Origin: Candidatus Cloacimonadota bacterium
Lineage (GTDB): Bacteria; Muiribacteriota; UBA6191; JACPRK01
DNA: 13,937 nucleotides
Assembly (NCBI GenBank): GCA_021772705.1
Contig: JAJFLN010000641.1
Coordinates: 1 to 13,937 of the forward strand
Direction of reading: 5' to 3'
The notes beneath the pieces are model-generated. The model saw only the letters and a program-made list of their open reading frames with translations, had not been told where the DNA came from and ran no database searches. The position numbers and the translations under genes are program-made. Position 1 is the first letter of the stretch. Every line of letters begins with the position of its first letter. Below, in pieces: positions 7,186 to 13,339 of the stretch.

Positions 7186-8298
7186 TCAGAGCCGGCCCGC
7201 CATTTCGAGATAGTCGATGGCGCTCTGATAGAGGACCCTGGCCACGGCCTGCTGGTACTTGGTGCTGCGCATCAGGCTTTCTTCGGATCTGTTCGAGATG
7301 AAACCACACTCCAGAAGAACGGAGGGGATGTTGATAGGTTTCAGGACCTTGAACCCGGCCTGCCGGATTCCACGGTTCCTCTGCCGTGTTGACTTGATCA
7401 TTCGCTCCATGACGATCTGGGCCAGCTCGCTGGACTGGTTGATGGTGCTGGTCTGGACCATGCTGTCCAGGATCTGGTCCAGGATGGAGGAGGCCTCGTG
7501 TCCGTTGGTGTCGGCGGCGTTCTCCTTCTCCGCCATCAGCCGGGCCTGTTCGTCGCTGGCACCCTTCAAGGACAGGAAGTAGACCTCGACGCCACGGGGA
7601 TTGCCCTTCAGGGTGGAGTTGGCGTGGATGCTGATGAAGAGATGGGCACCCACGGAATCAGCATAAGCCGACCGGGCTCCCAGGGAGACATACTTGTCGG
7701 AGTCCCGGGTGAGGCGCAGCTCGATGCGGCCATCCTTCTCGAAGATCTTCCTCGCCTCTCGGGCGACGGCGAGGGTGAAGGTCTTCTCCAGTATCCGACG
7801 GCCTTTGGCGCCGGCGTCCTTGCCTCCGTGGCCCGGATCGATGACCACCACGGGAGTGCCCTGGTGGGGGCCATAGTCCCGTTTCGGCGGCGGCGGCGTG
7901 GCCGGCACGAACCTGAGAGTCAGGGTCCAGGTCCTGTTCTCCTTGTACCGGAAGATCTCCAATCGCCCCTTCTCGGCGAGCTTGATGCTCATCCGGACCC
8001 GATCCCGGCTGAACTGAGTCAGCTCGATGGCCTGGAAAGGTCCCTCCGAGAACTCCATGGACTTCCGGGTCCGGTCGTAGATGGTGCTCCGGAAGTCGAG
8101 GACCAAGACTCGCCCGTCCAGGAGGGGCACCTGCTGGAACTCGGGCCTCCGAGAGAAATGCATGACGATGTCCGTGCCCGGACCCTCGGAGGGCACGTCC
8201 ACCGAATCGAGGCGGTTCAATGCTGAGATCGCCGCCAAGAGCCCGCTTCCGAGGGCCATGGCCACGATGGCCAGCAGGATTCTCCTTGCTGCAGTCAT
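7186..8298 (-). CDS. N-acetylmuramoyl-L-alanine amidase (Amidase_3) with AMIN-like domain
   Basis: This 370-residue exported zinc enzyme cuts the amide bond between N-acetylmuramic acid and L-alanine in peptidoglycan, the activity that splits daughter cells in AmiA/B/C systems. A signal peptide or anchor lies at about 7-27. An AMIN-like beta domain spans about 30-132, with DGRVLVLDFRSTIYD and an FSRDRVRMSIKL strand. A Pro-rich linker (PATPPPPKRDYG) follows, then the catalytic domain from about 149. Zinc ligands are His157 (DPGHGGKDAGA), Glu171 (LEKTFTLA) and His225 (SIHANS); the catalytic Glu is Glu330 (LLECGFISN). No LysM or SPOR domain is seen. The ATG at 8296-8298 lacks a clear Shine-Dalgarno. 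It is the first gene of the unit leading to ruvB and mlaEFD, and it diverges from rpmB with a 51-bp gap. Confidence 0.93.
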   Translation of the reverse strand: MTAARRILLAIVAMALGSGLLAAISALNRLDSVDVPSEGPGTDIVMHFSRRPEFQQVPLLDGRVLVLDFRSTIYDRTRKSMEFSEGPFQAIELTQFSRDRVRMSIKLAEKGRLEIFRYKENRTWTLTLRFVPATPPPPKRDYGPHQGTPVVVIDPGHGGKDAGAKGRRILEKTFTLAVAREARKIFEKDGRIELRLTRDSDKYVSLGARSAYADSVGAHLFISIHANSTLKGNPRGVEVYFLSLKGASDEQARLMAEKENAADTNGHEASSILDQILDSMVQTSTINQSSELAQIVMERMIKSTRQRNRGIRQAGFKVLKPINIPSVLLECGFISNRSEESLMRSTKYQQAVARVLYQSAIDYLEMAGRL

Positions 8299-8315
8299 CT
8301 GAACTGTGCTAACTT
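8286..8315 (+). promoter_or_regulatory. Weak candidate promoter for rpmB in the divergent gap
   Basis: TTGCTG (8286-8291) and TAACTT (8310-8315) lie 18 bp apart, with TGC before the -10 forming an extended motif. Each hexamer matches consensus at only 3 of 6 positions. The -35 overlaps the start of the divergent amidase gene. I could not find a convincing opposite-strand promoter for the amidase in the same 51-bp gap. Confidence 0.25.
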
Positions 8316-8349
8316 ACCGGCCTTACCGATTTCAGCACCGGAGGAAATC

Positions 8350-8541
8350 ATGGCCACTAGCTGCTTCATATGCAACAAGGGCTCCGTCGTGGGCAACCTC
8401 GTCAGCCATTCCAACAGGAAGACCAAGCGTCGTTGGAGGCCCAACCTTCAAAGCGTTCGGGCCAGTATAAAAGGGACGACTCAGACTGTCAAGGTCTGCA
8501 CCAAGTGCATCAAGGCCGGCAAGATTCAGAAAGCCGCTTGA
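8350..8541 (+). CDS. rpmB: 50S ribosomal protein L28, zinc-ribbon (four-Cys) form
   Basis: L28 is a small protein of the large ribosomal subunit. The 63-residue sequence has the conserved core VSHSNRKTKRRWRPNLQSVR (18-37 region) and both cysteine pairs, CFIC (5-8) and CTKC (50-53), that hold zinc in the C+ form of the family. C- paralogues that lack cysteines replace this form under zinc starvation in some bacteria; none is seen here. GGAGG at 8340-8344 sits at good spacing before the ATG. The gene is alone on its strand, between the divergent amidase gene and the convergent thiT gene. A hairpin and a terminator-like stem follow. Confidence 0.96.
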   Translation: MATSCFICNKGSVVGNLVSHSNRKTKRRWRPNLQSVRASIKGTTQTVKVCTKCIKAGKIQKAA

Positions 8542-8555
8542 CCTGAAACTCCCCC

Positions 8556-8581
8556 CGGGACGCTCTCTCTTGTCCGTCCCG
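8556..8581 (+). other. Hairpin just after rpmB
   Basis: CGGGACG (8556-8562) pairs perfectly with CGTCCCG (8575-8581) around a pyrimidine-rich 12-nt loop, 15 bp after the rpmB stop codon. Only ATTG follows, not a T-tract. It may protect the 3' end of the mRNA; a true terminator-like stem follows further on. Confidence 0.4.
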
Positions 8582-8627
8582 ATTGCCCAGCGCGAAGGCG
8601 ACGTAGTCAGCCCGCGAGCCCCGAGAG

Positions 8628-8655
8628 CCGGACCGTCAACACGGCCCGGTTCTTT
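8628..8655 (+). terminator. Likely intrinsic terminator of rpmB
   Basis: CCGG-A-CCGT (8628-8636) pairs with ACGG-C-CCGG (8641-8649) around a CAAC loop, with a single A/C mismatch. TTCTTT (8650-8655) follows immediately. This is a compact GC stem plus a short T-tract on the plus strand, 87 bp past the rpmB stop. Confidence 0.6.
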
Positions 8656-8718
8656 ATATGCGCCGGATTCACGTCCTGCAGAGACGGCGCCTCCCCGGTG
8701 GGACCCGGATCTCAAAAG

Positions 8719-8789
8719 TTCACCGACACAGAGAAGACCGCGAGATAAAGGACCTCTGTGCTCTCCGCGCCTCTGTGACCTCTGTGTTT
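8719..8789. repeat. 9-bp-unit inverted repeat, degenerate (copy 2)
   Basis: Read on the minus strand, 8753-8789 gives successive units ACACAGAGG, TCACAGAGG, CGCGGAGAG and CACAGAGG, the same CACRGAG unit as in 3703-3796. The left side keeps ACACAGAG (8726-8733), which pairs perfectly with CTCTGTGT (8780-8787), but the rest of that arm has decayed. It lies between rpmB and thiT, again a convergent junction. The bases from 8790 to the thiT stop are pyrimidine-rich with no other feature. Confidence 0.6.
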
Positions 8790-8840
8790 CCCTTCGAAAT
8801 CGCCATAGAAACAAGCAACCTCTCTTCCTCTCCTCTTCCC

Positions 8841-9410
8841 TCATATCTGGGGCTCCACCAGTCCCGGTACTCGCCTCGAAAGGCCGAATAGCACGGCGAT
8901 GGCCAGGATGGAATCCGGCAAGACGTAGAGGTTGTAGACCAGAGAAAACTCCAGAACCGAGCTGCCAGCAGGCGTGCTGGATGCAAAGAAGATGATGCCC
9001 GAGGCCACATGGATTCCGTAGCGAATCAGGGCCGATAGCACCACGGCGAGCCAGAGAGGCACCCGTCGCACGCCAGCCACACCGGCGGTCATGAAGGCCA
9101 GGACGTAGTCCATGAAGGGCTGCACCCAGTGAACGATGTGGGCCTTCATCATCAGGTTCAGGACCCCGAAGCAGCCACCCACGACAGTGCCGACCGGAGC
9201 GCCGTGTCGCCGGGCGAAGATCCAGAGGGGCGCCACCGATGCCGCTGTCACGCTGCCTCCCGCCGGCATCTGCCAGAGCGTCACGGCCTTCAGCACCGTC
9301 GCCAGGGCCAGCACCATGCCGGCCTCGGCCGTGAGTACCGTCCGCCTGGGGAGGGTGGAGATCAGGCTCCCGCCGGGAGCATTCCGAATCGGTTCCATGC
9401 CAACCAGCAT
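8841..9410 (-). CDS. thiT: ThiT-like thiamine-specific S component of an ECF transporter
   Basis: The 189-residue protein has about six hydrophobic segments and matches the remembered ThiT/YuaJ pattern along its length. Examples are MPAGGSVTAASVAPLWIFA (48-66), HIVHWVQPFMDYVLAF (91-106) and SGIIFFASSTPAG (137-149), then SLVYNLYVLPDSILA (156-170). In this family the S component binds thiamine in the membrane and works with a shared energising module (EcfA, EcfA' and EcfT), none of which is in the window. Two ATGs are possible, 9410 and 9398; neither has a strong ribosome site. The gene lies 81 bp after pnp on the same strand, and the pnp terminator fills most of that gap, so it depends on read-through or a promoter I cannot see. 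No TPP riboswitch consensus is visible upstream. The family call is by motif recall only. Confidence 0.78.
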   Translation of the reverse strand: MLVGMEPIRNAPGGSLISTLPRRTVLTAEAGMVLALATVLKAVTLWQMPAGGSVTAASVAPLWIFARRHGAPVGTVVGGCFGVLNLMMKAHIVHWVQPFMDYVLAFMTAGVAGVRRVPLWLAVVLSALIRYGIHVASGIIFFASSTPAGSSVLEFSLVYNLYVLPDSILAIAVLFGLSRRVPGLVEPQI

Positions 9411-9423
9411 AGCGCCTGGTGGA

Positions 9424-9472
9424 GAGGAAAGAACCCCGCCCAGATCCGGCTGATTCGGATAGAGCGGGGTTC
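9424..9472 (-). terminator. Intrinsic terminator of pnp
   Basis: On the minus strand GAACCCCGC (9464-9472) pairs perfectly with GCGGGGTTC (9431-9439). An inner stem, ATCCG (9456-9460) with CGGAT (9444-9448), closes a 7-nt loop. TTTCCTC follows (9430-9424). This begins 19 bp after the pnp stop codon and ends 13 bp before the thiT start codon at 9410, so it may also limit thiT expression. Confidence 0.75.
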
Positions 9473-9491
9473 GAGAGCAGATCAGGGTGGA

Positions 9492-11780
9492 CTAGTCGTT
9501 CCGGTTGTCGCCGCCTTCGGCGGGAGCCGCGCTGCGGTTCGGCCGATCGCCGCCGCTGTCACGGCGGGGAGGTGGTCCGTCCCGACGAGGTCCTCGGGGG
9601 CCCCTGGGGCCGTCCCGGTCTCGCCGGGGCCTGTCGTGGGAAGACTGAGATTCCGGGTTCCAACCTTCCGGCGTCTTTCCCAGCTCGATGAGGGCCTCCC
9701 GGCGCGACAGGTCCAGACGACCCATCTCGTCGATCTTGATCAGCTTGACGGGCATGATGTCGCCGAGCTTGCAGAAGTCCTCCACGTTCTCCACTCGCTT
9801 GAAGTCGAGCTGAGAGACGTGGCACAGGCCGTCCTGGCCCGGGATGACCTCGACGAAGCAGCCGAACTTGGTCAGCCGGACCACCTTGCCATCGTAGATC
9901 TTGCCGACCTGGGCTTCCTCGATGATGCCCTTCACGATCTTCTCTGCCGCCGCGCTGGACTCCCCGTCGGTGGAGATGATGTTCACCATGTTGTTCTCGT
10001 CGTCGATCTCGATCCGGACACCGGTCTGCTCCTGGATGCCTCGGATCACCTTTCCGCCTGGGCCGATGACAGCGCCGATCTTTTCGGACTTGATCGGGAT
10101 GCTCACGATTCTAGGTGCGTACTTGGAGAGCTCCGGTCGAGGTGCCGGAATCGCCTCCCGCATCTGGTTCAGGATGTCCAGACGGGCCACCTTGGCCTGC
10201 TCGAGAGCCTGCCGCATCAGCTCGATGCTGACGCCGGTGATCTTGATGTCCATCTGCAGGGCCGTCACACCGTTGGCGTGGCCGGCGACCTTGAAGTCCA
10301 TGTCACCGTAGTGGTCTTCCCATCCCTGGATGTCGGTCAGGATGGCGGCCTTGTCGCCATCCTTCACGAGACCCATGGCGATGCCGCTGACGGCGTGTTC
10401 CACGGGAACGCCAGCATCCATCATCGCCAACGAGCTGGCGCAAACCGTCGCCATGGAACTCGAGCCGTTGGACTCGAGGATCTCCGTCACGACCCGCAGG
10501 GTGTAGGGAAACTTGTCCTTCGCCGGCAGGGTGGCGGTCAGGGCCCGCTGCGCCAGAGCGCCGTGGCCAATCTCTCGACGGCCCGGTCCCCGGATCGGCT
10601 TGACCTCACCGACGCTGAAGCTCGGGAAGTTGTAATGAAGGATGAAGCTCTCCCGATAGGTGTCCTCCAGGCCATCGATGATCTGCTCGTCGGAGGAGAC
10701 GCCGAGGGTCACGGAGGTCAGGGCCTGGGTCTCGCCTCTCGTGAAGAGAGCCGAGCCGTGGGTCCTGGGAAGGAATGACGTCCGGATGTTGATGGGCCGG
10801 ATGTCGGTGGTCTTCCTGCCATCGGGGCGAGTGCCATCCTCCAGCACCATGCGCCGGAACTCGTCCTTCGTGAGTTCGTCGATGACCGCCCTCAGGTCCT
10901 TGCCGTCCACCGAGCCGTCGGAGACGCGGTCGGCGAAGGCCTCGTTGACCTTGGACTTGACGATGTCCATCTGGGCCTTGACCTTCTCCTTGCCCTGCAA
11001 GCCCTTCACTGCGGCGATGTCTGTCGACACGAGGGACCGGACCTCTTCGATCAGGCCGGCATCGACAGTCTTGGCGGCGAACGCCTTCTTCTGCTTGCCC
11101 GCCAGGCGGCGCAGCTCTTCCTGAGTATCACAGAGCTTCTGAATCTGGCTGTGGGCCAGCTCCAAGGCCTTGAGGTAGTCCTCTTCCGAGATGCCGATGG
11201 AGCCGGACTCCACCATCATGACGGCGTCCTTGGTTCCCGCGACGATCAGGTCCAGATCGCTGTTGCCGATCTCCTCGCTGGTGACATTGACCCGCCACTC
11301 GCCATCGACGCGACCGATCCGGACGGCGGCAACGGGGCCGCTGAAGGGGATGTCACTGATATGAAGGGCGGCGGAGGCACCGGTCAGCGCCAGCACATCG
11401 GGCTGATTGATGCCGTCGAAGGAGAGGACGAAGCACTGGACCTGAGTCTCGTTCTTGAAGCCCTTCGGGAAGAGGGGCCGCAGAGGCCGGTCGATGAGCC
11501 TGGCCGTGAGGGTCTCCTTCGTGGTCGGTCGACCCTGGCGCTTGAAGAACCCTCCCGGGATCTTGCCGGCGGCGTAGGAGTGCTCGCGGTAGTCGCAGGT
11601 CAGGGGGAAGAAGTCGATACCCGGGCGGGGAGAATCGCTTCCCGTGGCCGCGCAGAGAACGACTGTCTCGCCGGCCTGGAGGACGACGCTTCCGCTGGCC
11701 TGCTTGGCGATCAGACCGGTGCTCATGCTGATCTTTTCAGTGCCTGTCAATTCGGTGATTAGTGAGTGTTCGTTGAACAA
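9492..11780 (-). CDS. pnp: Polyribonucleotide nucleotidyltransferase (PNPase)
   Basis: PNPase is the trimeric 3'-5' phosphorolytic exoribonuclease of mRNA decay. The predicted 762-residue protein has all domains in order: the first RNase PH domain (about 10-140, with GLIAKQASGSVVLQAGETVV near the N-terminus), a helical linker, the second RNase PH domain (THGSALFTRGETQAL and the catalytic-Asp segment EDHYGDMDFKVAG), a KH domain (IGAVIGPGGKVIRGI) and an S1 domain (GKIYDGKVVRLTKFGCFVEV). The last 57 residues (706-762) are an Arg/Gly/Pro/Asp-rich tail. I start at the TTG at 11778-11780, giving the normal FNEHSLI-type N-terminus, because GGGGAGG (11789-11795) lies 8 bp upstream; an ATG at 11837 would add 19 residues atypical of the family. 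It follows rpsO on the same strand, the classic order. Confidence 0.97.
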   Translation of the reverse strand: MFNEHSLITELTGTEKISMSTGLIAKQASGSVVLQAGETVVLCAATGSDSPRPGIDFFPLTCDYREHSYAAGKIPGGFFKRQGRPTTKETLTARLIDRPLRPLFPKGFKNETQVQCFVLSFDGINQPDVLALTGASAALHISDIPFSGPVAAVRIGRVDGEWRVNVTSEEIGNSDLDLIVAGTKDAVMMVESGSIGISEEDYLKALELAHSQIQKLCDTQEELRRLAGKQKKAFAAKTVDAGLIEEVRSLVSTDIAAVKGLQGKEKVKAQMDIVKSKVNEAFADRVSDGSVDGKDLRAVIDELTKDEFRRMVLEDGTRPDGRKTTDIRPINIRTSFLPRTHGSALFTRGETQALTSVTLGVSSDEQIIDGLEDTYRESFILHYNFPSFSVGEVKPIRGPGRREIGHGALAQRALTATLPAKDKFPYTLRVVTEILESNGSSSMATVCASSLAMMDAGVPVEHAVSGIAMGLVKDGDKAAILTDIQGWEDHYGDMDFKVAGHANGVTALQMDIKITGVSIELMRQALEQAKVARLDILNQMREAIPAPRPELSKYAPRIVSIPIKSEKIGAVIGPGGKVIRGIQEQTGVRIEIDDENNMVNIISTDGESSAAAEKIVKGIIEEAQVGKIYDGKVVRLTKFGCFVEVIPGQDGLCHVSQLDFKRVENVEDFCKLGDIMPVKLIKIDEMGRLDLSRREALIELGKTPEGWNPESQSSHDRPRRDRDGPRGPRGPRRDGPPPRRDSGGDRPNRSAAPAEGGDNRND

Positions 11781-11951
11781 GGGGTTAACCTCCCCAGCTA
11801 AAATGTGTTCGGCTCGCCACCTGGACGAGCGTGCCAATGCCCCTGGCCGGATGGTCTGGCCTGGATATCAGCGAAACGCGCGACGCGGGGCAAGGGGCCT
11901 GATGGCCGCGCATACCCCGCACCGAGATGACTCCCCCGCGGGAAGTCACCC
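11781..11951 (-). promoter_or_regulatory. Structured rpsO-pnp intergenic leader
   Basis: This 171-bp gap holds three structures. A 9-bp stem (11928-11936 with 11940-11948, one wobble, CGC loop) lies just after the rpsO stop codon. GCGGGG/CCCCGC (11885-11890 and 11915-11920) encloses a GGCC-TGAT-GGCC hairpin. The pnp Shine-Dalgarno lies in a small stem, GGGG/CCCC (11792-11795 and 11781-11784), that includes the palindrome GGTTAACC. No T-tract follows the first stem. In E. coli the rpsO-pnp gap carries a terminator and an RNase III hairpin used for PNPase autoregulation; a similar role here is inference. Confidence 0.5.
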
Positions 11952-12221
11952 TTACTTCCTCAGACCGAGCTTCTCGACGATGCTGCGGTAGCGCAGCAGG
12001 TCCTTCTTCTTCAGGTAACCCAGAAGGCTTCGCCGCTTGCCGACGAGCTTCAGAAGCCCACGGCGAGACGAATGGTCCTTCTTGTGACCCTTGAAGTGAT
12101 CCGTCAGATTACTGATACGTGTCGAAAGGATCGCGATCTGGACCTCCGGGGAACCCGTGTCCGTCTCGGCCTTCTGATACGTCTTGATGAGCTCCGCCTT
12201 GTTCTCGGGGCTGATCGACAT
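11952..12221 (-). CDS. rpsO: 30S ribosomal protein S15
   Basis: S15 binds the central domain of 16S rRNA early in small-subunit assembly. The 89-residue protein has the standard length and core, for example DTGSPEVQIAILSTRISNLT (21-40), then HFKGHKKDHSSRRGLLKLVG (42-61) and RRSLLGYLKKKD. A purine-rich ribosome site, AGGAG, precedes the ATG at 12219-12221. It is the first gene of the rpsO-pnp unit and has a good candidate promoter at 12274-12302. Nothing is unusual in the protein. Confidence 0.98.
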   Translation of the reverse strand: MSISPENKAELIKTYQKAETDTGSPEVQIAILSTRISNLTDHFKGHKKDHSSRRGLLKLVGKRRSLLGYLKKKDLLRYRSIVEKLGLRK

Positions 12222-12273
12222 GGCTTTCGTTCTCCTCTTCCTCTAGTTCATCTTTGATGGATATAGGCGGGAG

Positions 12274-12302
12274 AGGATACCATGAAGGACCGGGGAGTTC
12301 AA
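12274..12302 (-). promoter_or_regulatory. Candidate promoter for rpsO-pnp
   Basis: Reading the minus strand, TTGAAC (12297-12302) and TATCCT (12274-12279) are separated by exactly 17 bp, each matching sigma70 consensus at 4 of 6 positions. TGG before the -10 gives an extended -10. Transcription would start near 12267, about 45 nt before the rpsO ATG. Confidence 0.55.
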
Positions 12303-12337
12303 GTGAAGATGCAGGCTCTCGGTGGCCGCATTCCCCA

Positions 12338-12366
12338 TTGAGCATTCTCCTCCGCTGCGTTATCAT
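12338..12366 (+). promoter_or_regulatory. Candidate promoter for the cysteine synthase gene
   Basis: TTGAGC (12338-12343; 4 of 6) and TATCAT (12361-12366; 5 of 6) are separated by exactly 17 bp. Transcription would begin near 12373, leaving a leader of about 26 nt that contains AAGGAG (12386-12391), 7 bp before the ATG. It diverges from the rpsO promoter with the two -35 boxes about 35 bp apart. It is the strongest promoter-like match in the window. Confidence 0.6.
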
Positions 12367-12398
12367 GGGCGCCTCATTTTCAAGGAAGGAGTTGCCTG

Positions 12399-13331
12399 AT
12401 GGCCTTGCAAGTCGCAGATTCAATCCTCGATCTGATCGGCGCCACGCCGATGCTGAAACTGAACAAGCTGTCCCCCAAGGGGCGCGGCCAGGTCTGGGCG
12501 AAGCTGGAGCTCTGTAACCCCGGTGGCAGCCTGAAGGACCGGACGGCCATGGGGATGATCCGCGACGCCGAGGAAGATGGCCGGCTCGAGAGGGGGAAGA
12601 ACACCCTCATTGAGCCGACGGCGGGCAACACGGGTCTCGGCCTGGCCCTGGTGGGAACTCAGCTCGGCTACAAGGTCATCGCCGTCATGCCCGAGAGCCA
12701 GTCCATCGAGAAGCAGACTCTCGTGGAGGCCCTTGGCGGCACGGTCTACCGGACTCCGGACCACGCAGGCATCACCGGCGCCATCGAGAAAGCCAAGCAG
12801 CTCGTGGAGGAGACTCCCGGCGGCGTGATCCTGCAGCAGTTCCAGAATCCCTCCAACCCGAAAGTCCATCAGGAATGGACGGCGCCGGAGATCTGGGAGC
12901 AGACCGAGGGCAAGGTCGACGCCATCGTCATCGGAGCAGGCACGGGCGGCACATTCACGGGGATCGCACGCTATGTACGCGAGAAGAACCCTGACGTGAA
13001 GTGCTATCTCGTGGAGTCCCAGGGCTCCGTCTTCGGCGGCGGCAAGGCGGGCCCCCATCTCATCGAAGGGATCGGCAACCGGTTCATCCCAGGCACTTGC
13101 GACATGTCACTCGTCACCCGGGTCATGACGATCACGGACCGGATGGCACTGAAGACGCTCAAGGAGCTGGCCATCACTGAGGGTCTGCTGGTCGGAGGCT
13201 CTGCCGGGGCCGTGGCCAACGCCGCCCTGCAGATCGCCGGCGAGATGCCCGACGGGGATCGGGTCGTCTGCGTGATGGCCGACGCCGCCGAGCGCTACAT
13301 GTCCCAGAAGCTCTACAAGCGAGAGGAATAG
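12399..13331 (+). CDS. PLP-dependent cysteine synthase / cystathionine beta-synthase family enzyme
   Basis: This 310-residue fold-type II PLP enzyme replaces the beta substituent of serine or O-acetylserine with a thiol, making cysteine (with sulfide) or cystathionine (with homocysteine). The PLP lysine is Lys46 in NPGGSLKDRTA (40-50). PTAGNTGLGLA (73-83) is the substrate loop, GAGTGGTFTG (179-188) binds the PLP phosphate, IEGIGNRFIPG (222-232) is the family loop, and Ser268 lies in VGGSAGA. The loop has Ala where CysK usually has Ser (TSGNTG); I recall TAGNTG from CBS-like and MccA-type enzymes. There is no C-terminal CBS regulatory domain. Neighbour evidence, a gamma-lyase/synthase family gene 8 bp downstream, favours transsulfuration, but ordinary CysK activity is not excluded. 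It has a clear promoter and ribosome site. Confidence 0.88.
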   Translation: MALQVADSILDLIGATPMLKLNKLSPKGRGQVWAKLELCNPGGSLKDRTAMGMIRDAEEDGRLERGKNTLIEPTAGNTGLGLALVGTQLGYKVIAVMPESQSIEKQTLVEALGGTVYRTPDHAGITGAIEKAKQLVEETPGGVILQQFQNPSNPKVHQEWTAPEIWEQTEGKVDAIVIGAGTGGTFTGIARYVREKNPDVKCYLVESQGSVFGGGKAGPHLIEGIGNRFIPGTCDMSLVTRVMTITDRMALKTLKELAITEGLLVGGSAGAVANAALQIAGEMPDGDRVVCVMADAAERYMSQKLYKREE

Positions 13332-13339
13332 GCTTCCCG

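Noticed and set aside
9411..9491. TPP riboswitch ahead of thiT
   Set aside because: The gap is filled by the pnp terminator stem, and I see no TPP-aptamer consensus such as CUGAGA in the right context.
9129..10778. 549-residue plus-strand open frame antisense to pnp and thiT
   Set aside because: It mirrors the codon pattern of pnp, matches no family and has no ribosome site. Long antisense frames are expected in GC-rich DNA.
11781..11837. ATG at 11837 as the pnp start
   Set aside because: It would add 19 residues not typical of PNPase. The TTG at 11780 has a strong, well-spaced Shine-Dalgarno and gives the family N-terminus.
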